DNA of 34,650 nucleotides from JAEULH01 sp034382075 (GTDB taxonomy: Bacteria; Pseudomonadota; Alphaproteobacteria; Rhodospirillales; Defluviicoccaceae), in NCBI GenBank assembly GCA_034382075.1, contig JAXMOZ010000034.1, forward strand, positions 1 to 34,650, read 5' to 3'. Shown here one piece after another: positions 25,323 through 33,663 of this stretch. The position numbers and the translations under genes are program-made. Under the pieces are notes generated by a model. It saw only the letters and a list, made by a program, of their open reading frames with translations. It ran no database searches and had not been told where the DNA came from. Each line of letters starts with the position of its first letter. Positions within the stretch are counted from its first letter, which is position 1.

Positions 25323-25992
25323 GCTCGCCCAAGCCGCGCGCCGCCCGGGTCACCGACGCCACGTCGCCCTCGCGCAGCACGTCGAGCGGGCGGCGGCCGC
25401 CGATGCGGGTGTCGCCGGTGAGCATGAAGCTGATGCGGGCCCAGGGATCGTGCTCCTCGAAAGCGTCGAGGACCTCGCGGATGCCGGGCAGGAGGCCGCT
25501 TGGGCCGATCTGGAACGCCGGGTAGACGTAGCCGTCGCCCACCTCCAGCCAGAACACCCGGTTCTTCTCGCGCTTCTTCCCCAACCCCTGCGGGGTGATC
25601 CCGAGATGCTCGGCAAGCCGGGGCGCCGACAGAACGCCGCCTTCCGCCTTGAGCAGCGCCCGCTTCATCTGGGCGCCACGCAGGAACGAGGCGGCCAGCG
25701 GATCGGGCTCGTTCAAGGCGATCTCCGCGCCGATGGCGGCTACCTCGGGGATCGAGCGAAACAGCAGGTCCGTGTCCGTCTCGGCGCTGACGGCCTCCAC
25801 CAGCCGCCGACGCGGCATGCGTTCGGCGATGCGGGCGAGCGCCCTCGCCCCGCGCGCCACGAAGACCTCGACCAGATCGTCGCTCGAGGCCGGCTCGGCG
25901 CGCCGCGGCCGGCCGGGGCCCTCGGGCGCTTCGCCGAACCCGCTGGCACGGGTGCGGCGGCGGCCTGCAGAAGCGGCAGTGCGGGCGGACAT
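25312..25992 (-). CDS. Xre/MbcA/ParS-type antitoxin
   Basis: Antitoxin partner of the downstream RES toxin, 226 residues. The N-terminal 40 residues are basic and low-complexity. About residues 105-140 hold a helix-turn-helix-like stretch (GGVLSAPRLAEHLGITPQGL, then GKKREKN). The C-terminal toxin-binding part ends with DPWARISFMLTGDTRIGGRR then PLDVLREGDVASVTRAARGL, the DUF2384-type signature found beside RES toxins. An inverted repeat 27 bases upstream of the start is a candidate autoregulatory operator. The ATG is at 25992. Confidence 0.9.
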   Translation of the reverse strand: MSARTAASAGRRRTRASGFGEAPEGPGRPRRAEPASSDDLVEVFVARGARALARIAERMPRRRLVEAVSAETDTDLLFRSIPEVAAIGAEIALNEPDPLAASFLRGAQMKRALLKAEGGVLSAPRLAEHLGITPQGLGKKREKNRVFWLEVGDGYVYPAFQIGPSGLLPGIREVLDAFEEHDPWARISFMLTGDTRIGGRRPLDVLREGDVASVTRAARGLGEHGA

Positions 25993-26018
25993 CGGTGCGC
26001 GCTCCGGCTGATACGGTT

Positions 26019-26041
26019 TATACTTTCCAGCCCAGAGTATA
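26019..26041 (-). promoter_or_regulatory. Operator-like inverted repeat and -10 element of the Xre/RES operon
   Basis: TATACT (26019-26024) and AGTATA (26036-26041) are exact reverse complements 11 bases apart, centred about 38 bases upstream of the antitoxin start. Read on the minus strand, TATACT at 26041-26036 is also a good -10 hexamer, so binding here would block transcription. Autoregulation through such repeats is usual for toxin-antitoxin operons; the role here is inferred. Confidence 0.6.
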
Positions 26042-26091
26042 GCACGAAAACGGAAAAAGCGCCAGGCCGCTCCGCAGCAAGGAGAGAAGCC

Positions 26092-27273
26092 TCAGCTCCC
26101 CTTGACGTTGATGATTTGGCGGAGCGTGTGCTCGATCACGACGAGCTCCTTGGCGTTCTCCATCACCTCGTCGATGTCCTTGTAGGCCGCGGGGATCTCG
26201 TCGATGAACGCCTTGGAGGGACGGTAGACCACGCCGCCCATCTGCGCCTCCAGGTCGGCCAGGGTGAAGCGCTTCTTTGCCGCCGTCCGCGACATCCGCC
26301 GGCCGGCGCCGTGGGGCGCCGAGTGGTAGGAGGCGGCGTTTTCCAGCCCGGAGACGATGTAGGAGCGGGTGCCCATCGATCCGGGGATGACGCCCTTCTG
26401 CCCGCGCTGCATCTGGATCGCGCCCTTGCGGGTGATCCAGACGTCGGCGCCGAAGTGGCGCTCCTTCTGGGTGAAGTTGTGGTGGCAGTTGATCCGCTCG
26501 CACTCGATCTCGCCCTGGTGGCCGTTCTCGCCGTACATCGTGTAGGAGAACTCGGTGAGCACCCGGTCCATCATCTCCTCGCGGTTGGCCAGCGCGAACT
26601 CCTGCGCCCAGTGGAGGTCGTCCATGTAGGCCTGGAACCCGGGCACGCTCTCCGGCAGCCAGGCGAGGTCGCGGTCGGGAAGCGCGATACCGCGCTGGTC
26701 CATCAGCGTCTGCGCCGCCTTGATGTGGACTTGCGCGAGCCGGTTGCCGATGCCGCGCGAGCCCGAGTGCAGCACGATCCACACCCGCTCGGCCTCGTCG
26801 AGGCAGACCTCGATGAAGTGGTTGCCGCCGCCGAGGCTCCCCAGCTGCACCTCCCAGCCGCTGCGGGTGAGCACCGCGTAGTGCTCGCGGGCGGTGGCCG
26901 CCAGAGCCCGTACCCGGCCGACGGCGCTGCCCGTCACCTCCTTGTTGTAGCCGCCGGCGGACAGCGGGATGTGCCGCTCGATCGCCCCATGCAGCTTGTG
27001 CAGGTCGTCGGGAAGCTGGGCGGCCTGGAACCTTGTCCTGACAGCGATCATGCCGCAGCCGATGTCGACGCCGACCGCGGCCGGGATGATCGCCCCGTCC
27101 GTGGCGATGACGCTGCCGACGGTGGCGCCGCGCCCCAGGTGGCAGTCCGGCATCACCGCGACGTGCCGGTGGATGAACGGCATCGCCGCCAGGTTCTCGA
27201 GCTGAGCGCGCACCTCCGGCTCGATGTCCTCGGGCGGCAGGAAAGTGACGATCTTGTCGCTCACTCTGTACAT
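26092..27273 (-). CDS. rtcB: RNA ligase RtcB
   Basis: A GTP- and Mn2+-dependent ligase that joins 2',3'-cyclic-phosphate/3'-phosphate and 5'-OH RNA ends. The 393-residue protein contains VMPDCHLGRGATVGSVIAT, VGVDIGCGMIAVRT (metal-binding Asp and Cys), GSLGGGNHFIEVCLDE, IVLHSGSRGIGNRLAQ, INCHHNFTQKERHFG, KGVIPGSMGTRSYIVSG and, near residue 320, SYHSAPHGAGRRMSR, with the His that is guanylylated. It is shorter than E. coli-type RtcB only modestly. No rtcA, archease or RtcR regulator is adjacent. The ATG at 27273 lacks a strong ribosome binding site; GTG three codons in is an alternative. The antitoxin gene lies about 100 bases downstream of its stop. Confidence 0.96.
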   Translation of the reverse strand: MYRVSDKIVTFLPPEDIEPEVRAQLENLAAMPFIHRHVAVMPDCHLGRGATVGSVIATDGAIIPAAVGVDIGCGMIAVRTRFQAAQLPDDLHKLHGAIERHIPLSAGGYNKEVTGSAVGRVRALAATAREHYAVLTRSGWEVQLGSLGGGNHFIEVCLDEAERVWIVLHSGSRGIGNRLAQVHIKAAQTLMDQRGIALPDRDLAWLPESVPGFQAYMDDLHWAQEFALANREEMMDRVLTEFSYTMYGENGHQGEIECERINCHHNFTQKERHFGADVWITRKGAIQMQRGQKGVIPGSMGTRSYIVSGLENAASYHSAPHGAGRRMSRTAAKKRFTLADLEAQMGGVVYRPSKAFIDEIPAAYKDIDEVMENAKELVVIEHTLRQIINVKGS

Positions 27274-27654
27274 TCGCGTTCTGCATCCGGGCTCGCAGGC
27301 CGGAGGGGGTCCTCGGGCCGTGCTGGTCAGATGCTCCGCGGACGGCCGGGCGCAAGCGCAAGGGGCCGTGCGCGGTTATGGGTGGGCGATGCGCAGGCGG
27401 GGGCGCGCCCCACGCCGACGGCGCAGCGGCAAGTCGTCTTCACAAGCGCCGCGGTTTGACGCTACAACCGCTGTCAGGGCCGTGACCGATGAACGGGACC
27501 GGTCGCTTGCGCCGGGCGTGGCAGAGCGATCCGACAATCAGGCCGCAGCGGAAAGGGGACCCGCGTCGCGCGAGCGGGCAGCGCAACGCGAGTGACCGCC
27601 TCGGTGCGCGGCCCGTCGCTCAGGCAGCGGCGGTGTGCAGGGAGGACGACGGAC
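27274..27654. other. Divergent intergenic region, rtcB / glgB-like
   Basis: About 380 bases between the rtcB start and the ATG of the branching-enzyme-like gene. Frames crossing it are not protein-like. It must hold promoters for both genes, but I see no convincing -35/-10 pair, and no sigma-54 element like those that drive rtcB in E. coli was recognised. Confidence 0.4.
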
Positions 27655-30315
27655 ATGAGCAGGAAACCAAGGGCTTCGCACCCGGCACGGCGCGGCTCCG
27701 AGGCTCGTCCGGATGGCGCCCTTCAGCCGAAGCCGCCGCTGCCGGCGGACGAAAGGCTTGCGGCCGCCGCCGCGGTGGGAGACGAGGTTCTCGAGCCTCC
27801 GGTCCAGGCCAGGCGGCCCGCCGGCAGGGCCAAGCCCCGGCCGACGGCCACAGCCACCAAGGAGCCGCCGGGCAAGCCGGTCGAGCCGGCAAACACAGCC
27901 GCACCTCCCGAGCCCGCTGCAGAGGCTGCGGCGCCCCAACCCGCGCCCGAGCCGGCCGCCACGGCGGCGCCCGAGCGCGCGCCGGATCCGGCGCCCGATC
28001 CGGAACCCGAACCTGTCATCCACGTGCCCGCAGAGGCGTTGGCGCCCGCCGATGGCATCGCCGCGGTGCTCGCCGCCGACCACCGTGATCCGTTCGGCTT
28101 CTTCGGCATGCACCGCTACCAGGGCGACGGCCCGCTGCTGGTCCGCGCCTTCCTCCCCGAGGCCAGCCGGGTCGGCGTCGTCGACGCCGCGACCGGCGAC
28201 GTGGTGGCCGAGCTTCCCCGGGTGCACGATGCCGGGGTGTTCGCCGGCGTCGTCCCCGGACGCAGCGAGCGCTTCGCCTACCGGCTGCGGGCGCAAATCG
28301 GCGGGGAGAATGAGGGCGGGGAGATCCGGGGCGGAGAGATCGACGTCGAGGATGCGTACCGCTTCCCGCCGGTGCTCTCCGAGGCCGATGCGCATCTCCT
28401 CGCCGAGGGCAGCCACCTGGAAAGCTACAGGCGGCTCGGCGCCCACCCGATGAGGCTCGACGGCGTCGACGGCGTGGCCTTCGCCGTCTGGGCGCCGCAT
28501 GCGTCGCGGGTCGCGGTCATCGGCGAGTTCAACGGCTGGGACGGCCGCCGCCACGGCATGCGCCTGCGCCACGAGTGCGGCGTCTGGGAGATCTTCCTGC
28601 CCAACGTCCGCCCGGGCCAGCTCTACAAGTACGAGATCAAGGGCCCCGGCGGAGCGCTGCTCACCGACAAGTGCGACCCCTTCGCCTTCTTCGTCGAGAA
28701 GTCACCCGGGTCCGCCGCCATCGTCTGCGACCTCGACGCCTACCGCTGGGGCGACGGCGAGTGGATGCAGAAGCGCAGCCGCTACAACGGCCGAGAGGCG
28801 CCGATCTCGATCTACGAGGTCCACCTCCCCTCCTGGCGGCGCAGGCCGGAGGAGGGCCACCGCTGGCTCAGCTACCGCGAGCTCGCCGACGAGCTCGTCG
28901 GCTACGTCCGGGAGATGGGCTTCACCCACATCGAGCTTCTGCCCATCGCCGAGTTCGACTTCGACGGCTCGCTCGGCTACCAGCCGTTCGCCATGTTCGC
29001 GCCGACCAGCCGCTGGGGGACGCCGGACGACTTCCGCCTGCTGGTCGACCGCTGCCACCAGGCCGGGATCGGCGTCATCGCCGACTGGGTTCCGTTCCAC
29101 TTCTCCGACGACCCGCACGGGCTCAGGCTGTTCGACGGCACCCATCTCTACGAGCACCCGGACCCGAGGCAGCGCCGGCACCCCGGCTGGAACACCCTGA
29201 TCTACGACTACGGCCGCAGGGAGGTGAGCAGCTACCTGGTCTCGAACGCCCTGTTCTGGCTGAAGGAGTACCACATCGACGGGCTGCGGATCCCGGCGGT
29301 GGCGTCGATGCTCTATCTCGACTATGGCCGCGCCCGCGGCGAGTGGACGCCGAACCGCCACGGCGGCCACGAGAACCTCGACGCCATCGACGTGCTGCGC
29401 CGGGTCAACGCCGCCATCGAGGCGCAAGCGCCGGGAACCTTCACCATCGCCGAGGAAAGCTCGGCCTGGCCGTCGGTGACCCATCCGCCCGCGTTCGGCG
29501 GCCTCGGCTTCGGCTACCGCTGGAACACCGGCTGGGTCCGCGACGCGCTCCGCTACGTCTCGCGCAACCCGGTGCACCGCAAGTACTACCACGACGAGAT
29601 CGTCTGCGGCCCGGCCACGGCCTTCCACGAGCACCACATCCTGCCGTTGTCCCACGAGGAGGTCGCGGCCGGCCAGGGCTCGCTGCTGCGGCGGATGCCG
29701 GGCGACCGCTGGCAGAGCTTCGCCAACCTGCGCCTGCTCTACGCGCTGTTCTTCACCCATCCCGGCAAGAAGCTCCTGTTCATGGGCCAGGAGTTCGCCC
29801 CGGAGCGGGAGTGGAACCCGGAGATCAGCCTCGACTGGCACCTGCTGGACGATCCCCTGCACGCCGGCGTCCAGCGGCTGGTGCGCGACCTCAATGCCCT
29901 CTACCGCTCGGTCCCGGCGCTGCACGAGCTCGATTGCGCCGAACAGGGCTTCGAGTGGATCGACGCCAACGACACCGAGCAGAGCGTCATCTCCTTCCTG
30001 CGCAAGGACGAACGCGGCCACGGCTCGGTGGTGATCGTCTGCAACTTCACCCCGGTGGTGCGGAACGGCTACCGGGTCGGCGTGCCCGACGCCGGCTTCT
30101 ACGCCGAAAGCCTGAACACCGACGCGGAGCGCTACGGCGGCGGCAACGTCGGCAACTACGGCGGCATCGACGCCGACGAGTGGCCAATGCACGGCCGGCC
30201 GTTCTCGCTCGGGCTGAACCTGCCGCCGTTTGCCGCGGTCGTCCTTCGCCATGCCGGCCGGCGCATCCATCCCGGCGAAGATGCGGACGGAGATGATGCT
30301 TTGGCGACGGGCTGA
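27655..30315 (+). CDS. GlgB-family (GH13) protein, probable inactive branching-enzyme homologue
   Basis: 886 residues from ATG 27655, which has AGGGAGG nine bases upstream. The first 125 or so residues are Ala/Pro/Glu-rich, absent from usual GlgB. Then come the GlgB N-terminal and CBM48 modules (DPFGFFGMHRYQG; VAVIGEFNGWDGRRHGM), the GH13 barrel and a C-terminal domain ending LPPFAAVVLRHAG. Overall similarity to 1,4-alpha-glucan branching enzyme is high, e.g. SNALFWLKEYHIDGLR and GKKLLFMGQEFAPEREWN. But the nucleophile Asp of the RVDAVASM motif is Pro547 (RIPAVASM, codon CCG at 29293-29295), and the SHDEV Asp is Glu668 (SHEEV); the AEES acid/base motif at about 600 is kept. Branching activity is therefore unlikely. 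No other glycogen genes are nearby. Confidence 0.88.
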   Translation: MSRKPRASHPARRGSEARPDGALQPKPPLPADERLAAAAAVGDEVLEPPVQARRPAGRAKPRPTATATKEPPGKPVEPANTAAPPEPAAEAAAPQPAPEPAATAAPERAPDPAPDPEPEPVIHVPAEALAPADGIAAVLAADHRDPFGFFGMHRYQGDGPLLVRAFLPEASRVGVVDAATGDVVAELPRVHDAGVFAGVVPGRSERFAYRLRAQIGGENEGGEIRGGEIDVEDAYRFPPVLSEADAHLLAEGSHLESYRRLGAHPMRLDGVDGVAFAVWAPHASRVAVIGEFNGWDGRRHGMRLRHECGVWEIFLPNVRPGQLYKYEIKGPGGALLTDKCDPFAFFVEKSPGSAAIVCDLDAYRWGDGEWMQKRSRYNGREAPISIYEVHLPSWRRRPEEGHRWLSYRELADELVGYVREMGFTHIELLPIAEFDFDGSLGYQPFAMFAPTSRWGTPDDFRLLVDRCHQAGIGVIADWVPFHFSDDPHGLRLFDGTHLYEHPDPRQRRHPGWNTLIYDYGRREVSSYLVSNALFWLKEYHIDGLRIPAVASMLYLDYGRARGEWTPNRHGGHENLDAIDVLRRVNAAIEAQAPGTFTIAEESSAWPSVTHPPAFGGLGFGYRWNTGWVRDALRYVSRNPVHRKYYHDEIVCGPATAFHEHHILPLSHEEVAAGQGSLLRRMPGDRWQSFANLRLLYALFFTHPGKKLLFMGQEFAPEREWNPEISLDWHLLDDPLHAGVQRLVRDLNALYRSVPALHELDCAEQGFEWIDANDTEQSVISFLRKDERGHGSVVIVCNFTPVVRNGYRVGVPDAGFYAESLNTDAERYGGGNVGNYGGIDADEWPMHGRPFSLGLNLPPFAAVVLRHAGRRIHPGEDADGDDALATG

Positions 30316-30316
30316 C

Positions 30317-30336
30317 GCGCCGCTTCTTTGCGGCGC
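30317..30336 (+). repeat. Hairpin after the GlgB-like gene
   Basis: GCGCCGC (30317-30323) pairs perfectly with GCGGCGC (30330-30336) around a TTCTTT loop, beginning one base after the stop codon. There is no T-tract, so it is at best a weak terminator or an mRNA-stabilising hairpin ahead of the downstream hydrolase gene. Confidence 0.5.
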
Positions 30337-30368
30337 AACATTAGGATAACCTGAAAGGCGAGGCACGA

Positions 30369-31223
30369 ATGCCTCGGGGACCCACAGCAATGAAAATCGA
30401 AGTCATCAGCCGGCACCCGAAGCGGGCGTCGAAGTACCCGCCGCTCCTGTTCGTCCACGGCGCCTACGGCGGCGCCTGGGTGTGGGAGCAGCACTTTCTG
30501 CCCTTCTTCGCCGAGCGGGGGTTCGAGGCGCACGCCATAAGCCTGCGTGGGCATGGGGAAAGCTCGGGCTTCGAGCAGCTCGCCTTCGCCAGGCTCAGCG
30601 ACTACGTCGCCGACCTCGAGCAGGTGGCGCTGGCCATGCCCAAGCCGCCGGTGCTGATCGGCCATTCCATGGGCGGCATGGTGGTGCAGAAGTACATGCA
30701 CGCGCACCCGACCCCGGCGACCGTGCTGATGGCGTCGGTGCCGCCGCACGGGCTGATCGGGACCTTCTACGGCATCGCCTTCACCAACCCGCGGCTGTTC
30801 TACGAGCTCAGCATGATCCAGACCTTCGGGCCGTGGCTGGCGGATACCGGCGCGGTCCGCCGGGCGCTGTTCTCCGAGGACTGCCCGGACCACGTCATCC
30901 ACGCCATCCTGCCCAAGCTGCAGGCCGAGTCGCAGATGGTGATCCTCGACCTCGTCGGCCTCGACCTGCCGCCGTCGATGCCGGCCAACGAGCTGGCGAC
31001 CCCGGTCCTGGTTCTTGGCGCCGAGGGTGACGCCTTCGTTTTCCGCGGCGGCCTCGAGGCGACGGCCAAGACCTACCGGACGAAGGCCGAGATCTTCCCC
31101 AACATGGCCCACGCGATGATGCTGGAGCAGGGCTGGCAGGCGGTCGCCGAGCGGATCTGCGGCTGGCTGGCAGACACCCTCGGCAAGACGGACGCGAACG
31201 CCAAGGCCGCCGCCGCCGAGTAA
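30369..31223 (+). CDS. Alpha/beta hydrolase
   Basis: A 284-residue cytosolic hydrolase of unknown substrate. It shows the oxyanion region LLFVHGAYGGAWVWEQHFLP, the nucleophile elbow LIGHSMGGMVVQ, the acid loop VLVLGAEGDAFV and the catalytic-His region FPNMAHAMMLEQGW. The family spans lipases, esterases and peptidases, so substrate cannot be read from sequence. Two in-frame ATGs compete: 30369, with AAGGCGAGG six bases upstream, and 30390 (MKIEVISRHP), which gives a more typical N-terminus. It follows the GlgB-like gene by about 50 bases with a hairpin between. Confidence 0.9.
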   Translation: MPRGPTAMKIEVISRHPKRASKYPPLLFVHGAYGGAWVWEQHFLPFFAERGFEAHAISLRGHGESSGFEQLAFARLSDYVADLEQVALAMPKPPVLIGHSMGGMVVQKYMHAHPTPATVLMASVPPHGLIGTFYGIAFTNPRLFYELSMIQTFGPWLADTGAVRRALFSEDCPDHVIHAILPKLQAESQMVILDLVGLDLPPSMPANELATPVLVLGAEGDAFVFRGGLEATAKTYRTKAEIFPNMAHAMMLEQGWQAVAERICGWLADTLGKTDANAKAAAAE

Positions 31224-31252
31224 CCGCGACCACGGCGGCGACGCGGCGGTAG

Positions 31253-31315
31253 GGCGGGTCGACGCGAAGCCGGACCCGCCGGCCTTCGGCGAGATACGCC
31301 CGCGGCTATCTCGCC
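31253..31315. repeat. Two consecutive palindromes between convergent genes (REP-like)
   Basis: GGCGGGTC (31253-31260) pairs with GACCCGCC (31273-31280). Just downstream, GGCGAGATA (31288-31296) pairs with TATCTCGCC (31307-31315). Both stems are perfect. The first, with its CGCGAAGC loop, resembles a repetitive extragenic palindrome common in proteobacteria (from memory). They sit between the converging hydrolase and HNH genes, where they could act as a bidirectional stop. Confidence 0.7.
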
Positions 31316-31360
31316 CTCCATCGGCGCGTGCTGCTGGATCGGGTCGGATCCACGGCAGCC

Positions 31361-31912
31361 TCAGTACGGCTCGAGCTCGCTATCCCAGTAGAGGAAGTCG
31401 CGCCAGCTTTCGTGCAGGAAGTTGGGCGGGAATGACCGGCCGTTCTCCTGCAGCTCGTAGGTGGTGGGCTCGTAGGGTTCGCGCAGCGGGAACAGCCCGC
31501 TGTCGCGCGGCACCCGGTGGCCCTTGCGCAGGTTGCAGGGCTCGCAGGCGGCGACGACGTTGGTCCACTCTGTTCGCCCGCCCCGCACCCTGGGAACCAC
31601 GTGGTCGAAGGTGAGCCGCTCCGCCGGCAGGGCGCTGGCGCAGTACTGGCAGACGAAGCGGTCGCGGAGGAACAGGTTGAAGCGGGTGAAGGCCGGCCTT
31701 CGGCTGACCGGCACGTACTGCTTCAGCGCAATGACGCTGGGGAGCCGAATCTCGAGGCTGGGCGAGCGGACCAGGCGGTCGTATTCGGAGATGACGTTGA
31801 CCCTGCGGAGGAACACCGCCTTGACCGCCTCCTGCCACGACCAGAGCGACAACGGAAAGTAGCTCAGTGGCCGGAAGTCGGCATTCAGAACCAGGGCCGG
31901 ATAGCAGGTCAT
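31361..31912 (-). CDS. HNH endonuclease-domain protein
   Basis: 183 residues. The N-terminus MTCYPALVLNADFRPLSYFP and the middle RLPSVIALKQYVPVSRR are characteristic of a widespread stand-alone HNH family in alphaproteobacteria and other bacteria. The nuclease core is complete: zinc Cys pair CQYC (near 88-91), LTFDHVVPRVRGG with the first His, Asn in WTNVVAAC, then C-x2-C followed by NLRKGHR. The biological role of this family is not established to my knowledge. It is a single gene, followed by palindromes on the converging side. Confidence 0.93.
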   Translation of the reverse strand: MTCYPALVLNADFRPLSYFPLSLWSWQEAVKAVFLRRVNVISEYDRLVRSPSLEIRLPSVIALKQYVPVSRRPAFTRFNLFLRDRFVCQYCASALPAERLTFDHVVPRVRGGRTEWTNVVAACEPCNLRKGHRVPRDSGLFPLREPYEPTTYELQENGRSFPPNFLHESWRDFLYWDSELEPY

Positions 31913-31970
31913 CCCATCCGCGCGTCAGCGCCTTTCATCACCAGCGCGCGGACGATACACCAACTCACAA

Positions 31971-31986
31971 GGCGTTGACAAACGCC
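31971..31986. repeat. Inverted repeat between esterase and HNH genes
   Basis: GGCGTT (31971-31976) and AACGCC (31981-31986) form a 6-bp stem with a 4-base loop, about 60 bases upstream of the HNH start and 36 bases after the esterase stop. It could be a weak terminator for the esterase or an operator for the HNH gene. Confidence 0.35.
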
Positions 31987-32022
31987 TCCTGCATGAAGGT
32001 TTGTTGAATCGGACCACAACAT

Positions 32023-32703
32023 CTAGTGCTGTAGCCCGCGCGCACCGACAAGCTCGCCGACGAACCCGAGCGCCGCGCGCACCGTCGTCTCGTCGATCCC
32101 GTGGCCGAGCCCGGGGACCAGCTGGGTCCGGACGCTGACCCCGGCGACCTCCAGCGCCGCCTTCGCCGCCGGCAGCGACTGCGCCGGCACCACGTCGTCG
32201 GCGGCGCCATGGGTGAGCAGCACCGGCGGGCGCGAGCGGATCTCGGCTTCGAGGTGCTCCGCGCCGATCAGCATCCCGGAGTGCGAGATCAGCGCCTCGA
32301 CCGGCTTCGTCCGGCGCAGCCCCACGTGCAGCGCCATCATCGCCCCTTGCGAGAAGCCGCAGAGGATCAGCCGGTCCTCGGCCAGCCGGAGGCGGGCGAG
32401 CTCGGCGTCGAGGAAGCCGTCGAGGATCGGCGCCGCCCGGCGCACCCCGTCCAGCCGCGGCGCCGCCTCGAGGTCGCGAATGGAGAACCACTGGAAGCCG
32501 AACGGCGCCATGTCGAACGGCTCGGGTGCGTTCGGCGCCACCACCAGCGCGTCCGGCATCAGCGCCCGGAAATACGGGGCCAGCGCGATCAGGTCGTTGC
32601 CGTCGGCGCCGACGCCGTGGAGCAGCACCACCAGTCGACGTGGCGTCTCCCCCGCCCGGGGACCCAGCCTCGGCCCGTCGAGGAGCGCGGTCGTCGTCTT
32701 CAT
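32023..32703 (-). CDS. Phospholipase/carboxylesterase family hydrolase
   Basis: A 226-residue cytosolic serine esterase of the Abhydrolase_2 (lysophospholipase/acyl-thioesterase-like) group. Motifs are VVLLHGVGADGNDLI, the nucleophile Ser118 in LCGFSQGAMMAL, Asp in LTHGAADDVVP (about 169-170) and His201 in PGLGHGIDE. The ATG overlaps the stop of the upstream Nudix gene (ATGA, 32700-32703), so the two are translationally coupled. The natural substrate is unknown. Confidence 0.94.
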   Translation of the reverse strand: MKTTTALLDGPRLGPRAGETPRRLVVLLHGVGADGNDLIALAPYFRALMPDALVVAPNAPEPFDMAPFGFQWFSIRDLEAAPRLDGVRRAAPILDGFLDAELARLRLAEDRLILCGFSQGAMMALHVGLRRTKPVEALISHSGMLIGAEHLEAEIRSRPPVLLTHGAADDVVPAQSLPAAKAALEVAGVSVRTQLVPGLGHGIDETTVRAALGFVGELVGARGLQH

Positions 32704-33578
32704 ATCGGCGCTCCGCCGGGCAGGGCCAGCGAGCGCAGACCGTGGACCAGCTCCAGGTAGTCCGGCTCGTCCGGGCCGATGTAGCCGTGGCGGATGAGGA
32801 AATCGATCACGACCAGGGCGCAGTTGAACTTGAACTCGTCGGTCTCGCGCACCGTCTCGATCACCCGCTGCAGCGGCCAGAGATGGAATTCGCTGATCTC
32901 GCCGTCGGTATTGCGCGGCACCGCGTCTTCGGGCAGCTCCAGGTCGAAGACGTAGAGCACGTCGCGGCGCAGCCCCTCAGAGCGCTCGGTGCGGTAGGCG
33001 ATGGCGCCCACCGGCACCGCCCGCCCGGCGACCGCCTCGGGCAGGTCCGCCTCTTCGGCGCTTTCCTTGAGCAGGGTGTCGTGGACGCTCGCCCCCGCCG
33101 GCTTGCCGCCGCCGACGAGCTGGTCGAGCTTGCCCGGCGAGTTTGCCTTGTTCAGCGCCCGCCGGCCGATCCACATCCGCACCCCGCCGTCGGCGTCGCG
33201 AACGATGCCGTTGACGTGGATGCCGGCGGCGATGATGCCGAACTTCGGGATTGCCGCCCGCTCCATGGCGAACAGCACCGGCGCGCCCGGGTAGGCGGCG
33301 ACCTCGTACGGCTCGTCGCGCCAGCCGGGCAGCGCCCCTGCGTCGGCCAGGGGCCGAAGGGCGCGGGCGACGGCGTCGGTGCGGCCCGCCGGGTCGGCGG
33401 GAGCGGAGGGCGACAGCGTCACCGCCTCCTCACCGACAACGAAGACGCCCGCGTTTTTCGCCAGAAGCTCGGCGAACTCGTGGGCGACGAGGCCGACGTC
33501 GATGCCGTCGACGCGAAAGGGCCGGTAGGCCGACGGCGTGAATTGGGCGCACGTGCGCACCCGGTCGAGAAAACTCAA
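32700..33578 (-). CDS. DUF4743 / Nudix hydrolase
   Basis: 292 residues: an N-terminal DUF4743-like domain (about 1-110) followed by a Nudix fold. This two-domain type includes proteins related to the Nudix part of fungal thiamine pyrophosphokinase (Tnr3); diphosphate hydrolysis of a thiamine-type compound is possible but unproven. The Nudix box reads LVGGGKPAGASVHDTLLKES then AEEADLP. The catalytic Glu pair in SAEEAD is present, while the early Glu of the textbook G-x5-E is absent and the REUxEE Arg is Lys. I recall the GxPAGxS pattern as normal for this subfamily. Its stop overlaps the esterase start by four bases. Confidence 0.92.
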   Translation of the reverse strand: MSFLDRVRTCAQFTPSAYRPFRVDGIDVGLVAHEFAELLAKNAGVFVVGEEAVTLSPSAPADPAGRTDAVARALRPLADAGALPGWRDEPYEVAAYPGAPVLFAMERAAIPKFGIIAAGIHVNGIVRDADGGVRMWIGRRALNKANSPGKLDQLVGGGKPAGASVHDTLLKESAEEADLPEAVAGRAVPVGAIAYRTERSEGLRRDVLYVFDLELPEDAVPRNTDGEISEFHLWPLQRVIETVRETDEFKFNCALVVIDFLIRHGYIGPDEPDYLELVHGLRSLALPGGAPI

Positions 33579-33604
33579 GGGCCGAAGCTCCGCAAGTGGG
33601 GAAT

Positions 33605-33620
33605 GGACCCGCGCGGGTCC
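33605..33620. repeat. 16-bp perfect palindrome upstream of the Nudix operon
   Basis: GGACCCGCGCGGGTCC is fully self-complementary. It lies 27 bases upstream of the Nudix ATG and 44 bases after the stop of the gene at 33664 (both minus). It could be a terminator stem without T-tract, or an operator controlling the Nudix/esterase pair. Confidence 0.5.
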
Positions 33621-33663
33621 CGTCGCACTCTACGTACGGGGTCGGCCGTTGGATCGCAATCGG

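Noticed and set aside
25180..27459. A 759-codon plus-strand frame
   Set aside because: It crosses the RES toxin, antitoxin and rtcB genes on the opposite strand and has no recognisable protein content.
27655..30315. Calling the gene glgB with branching-enzyme function
   Set aside because: The nucleophile Asp is absent, so the symbol and activity are not assigned although the family is clear.
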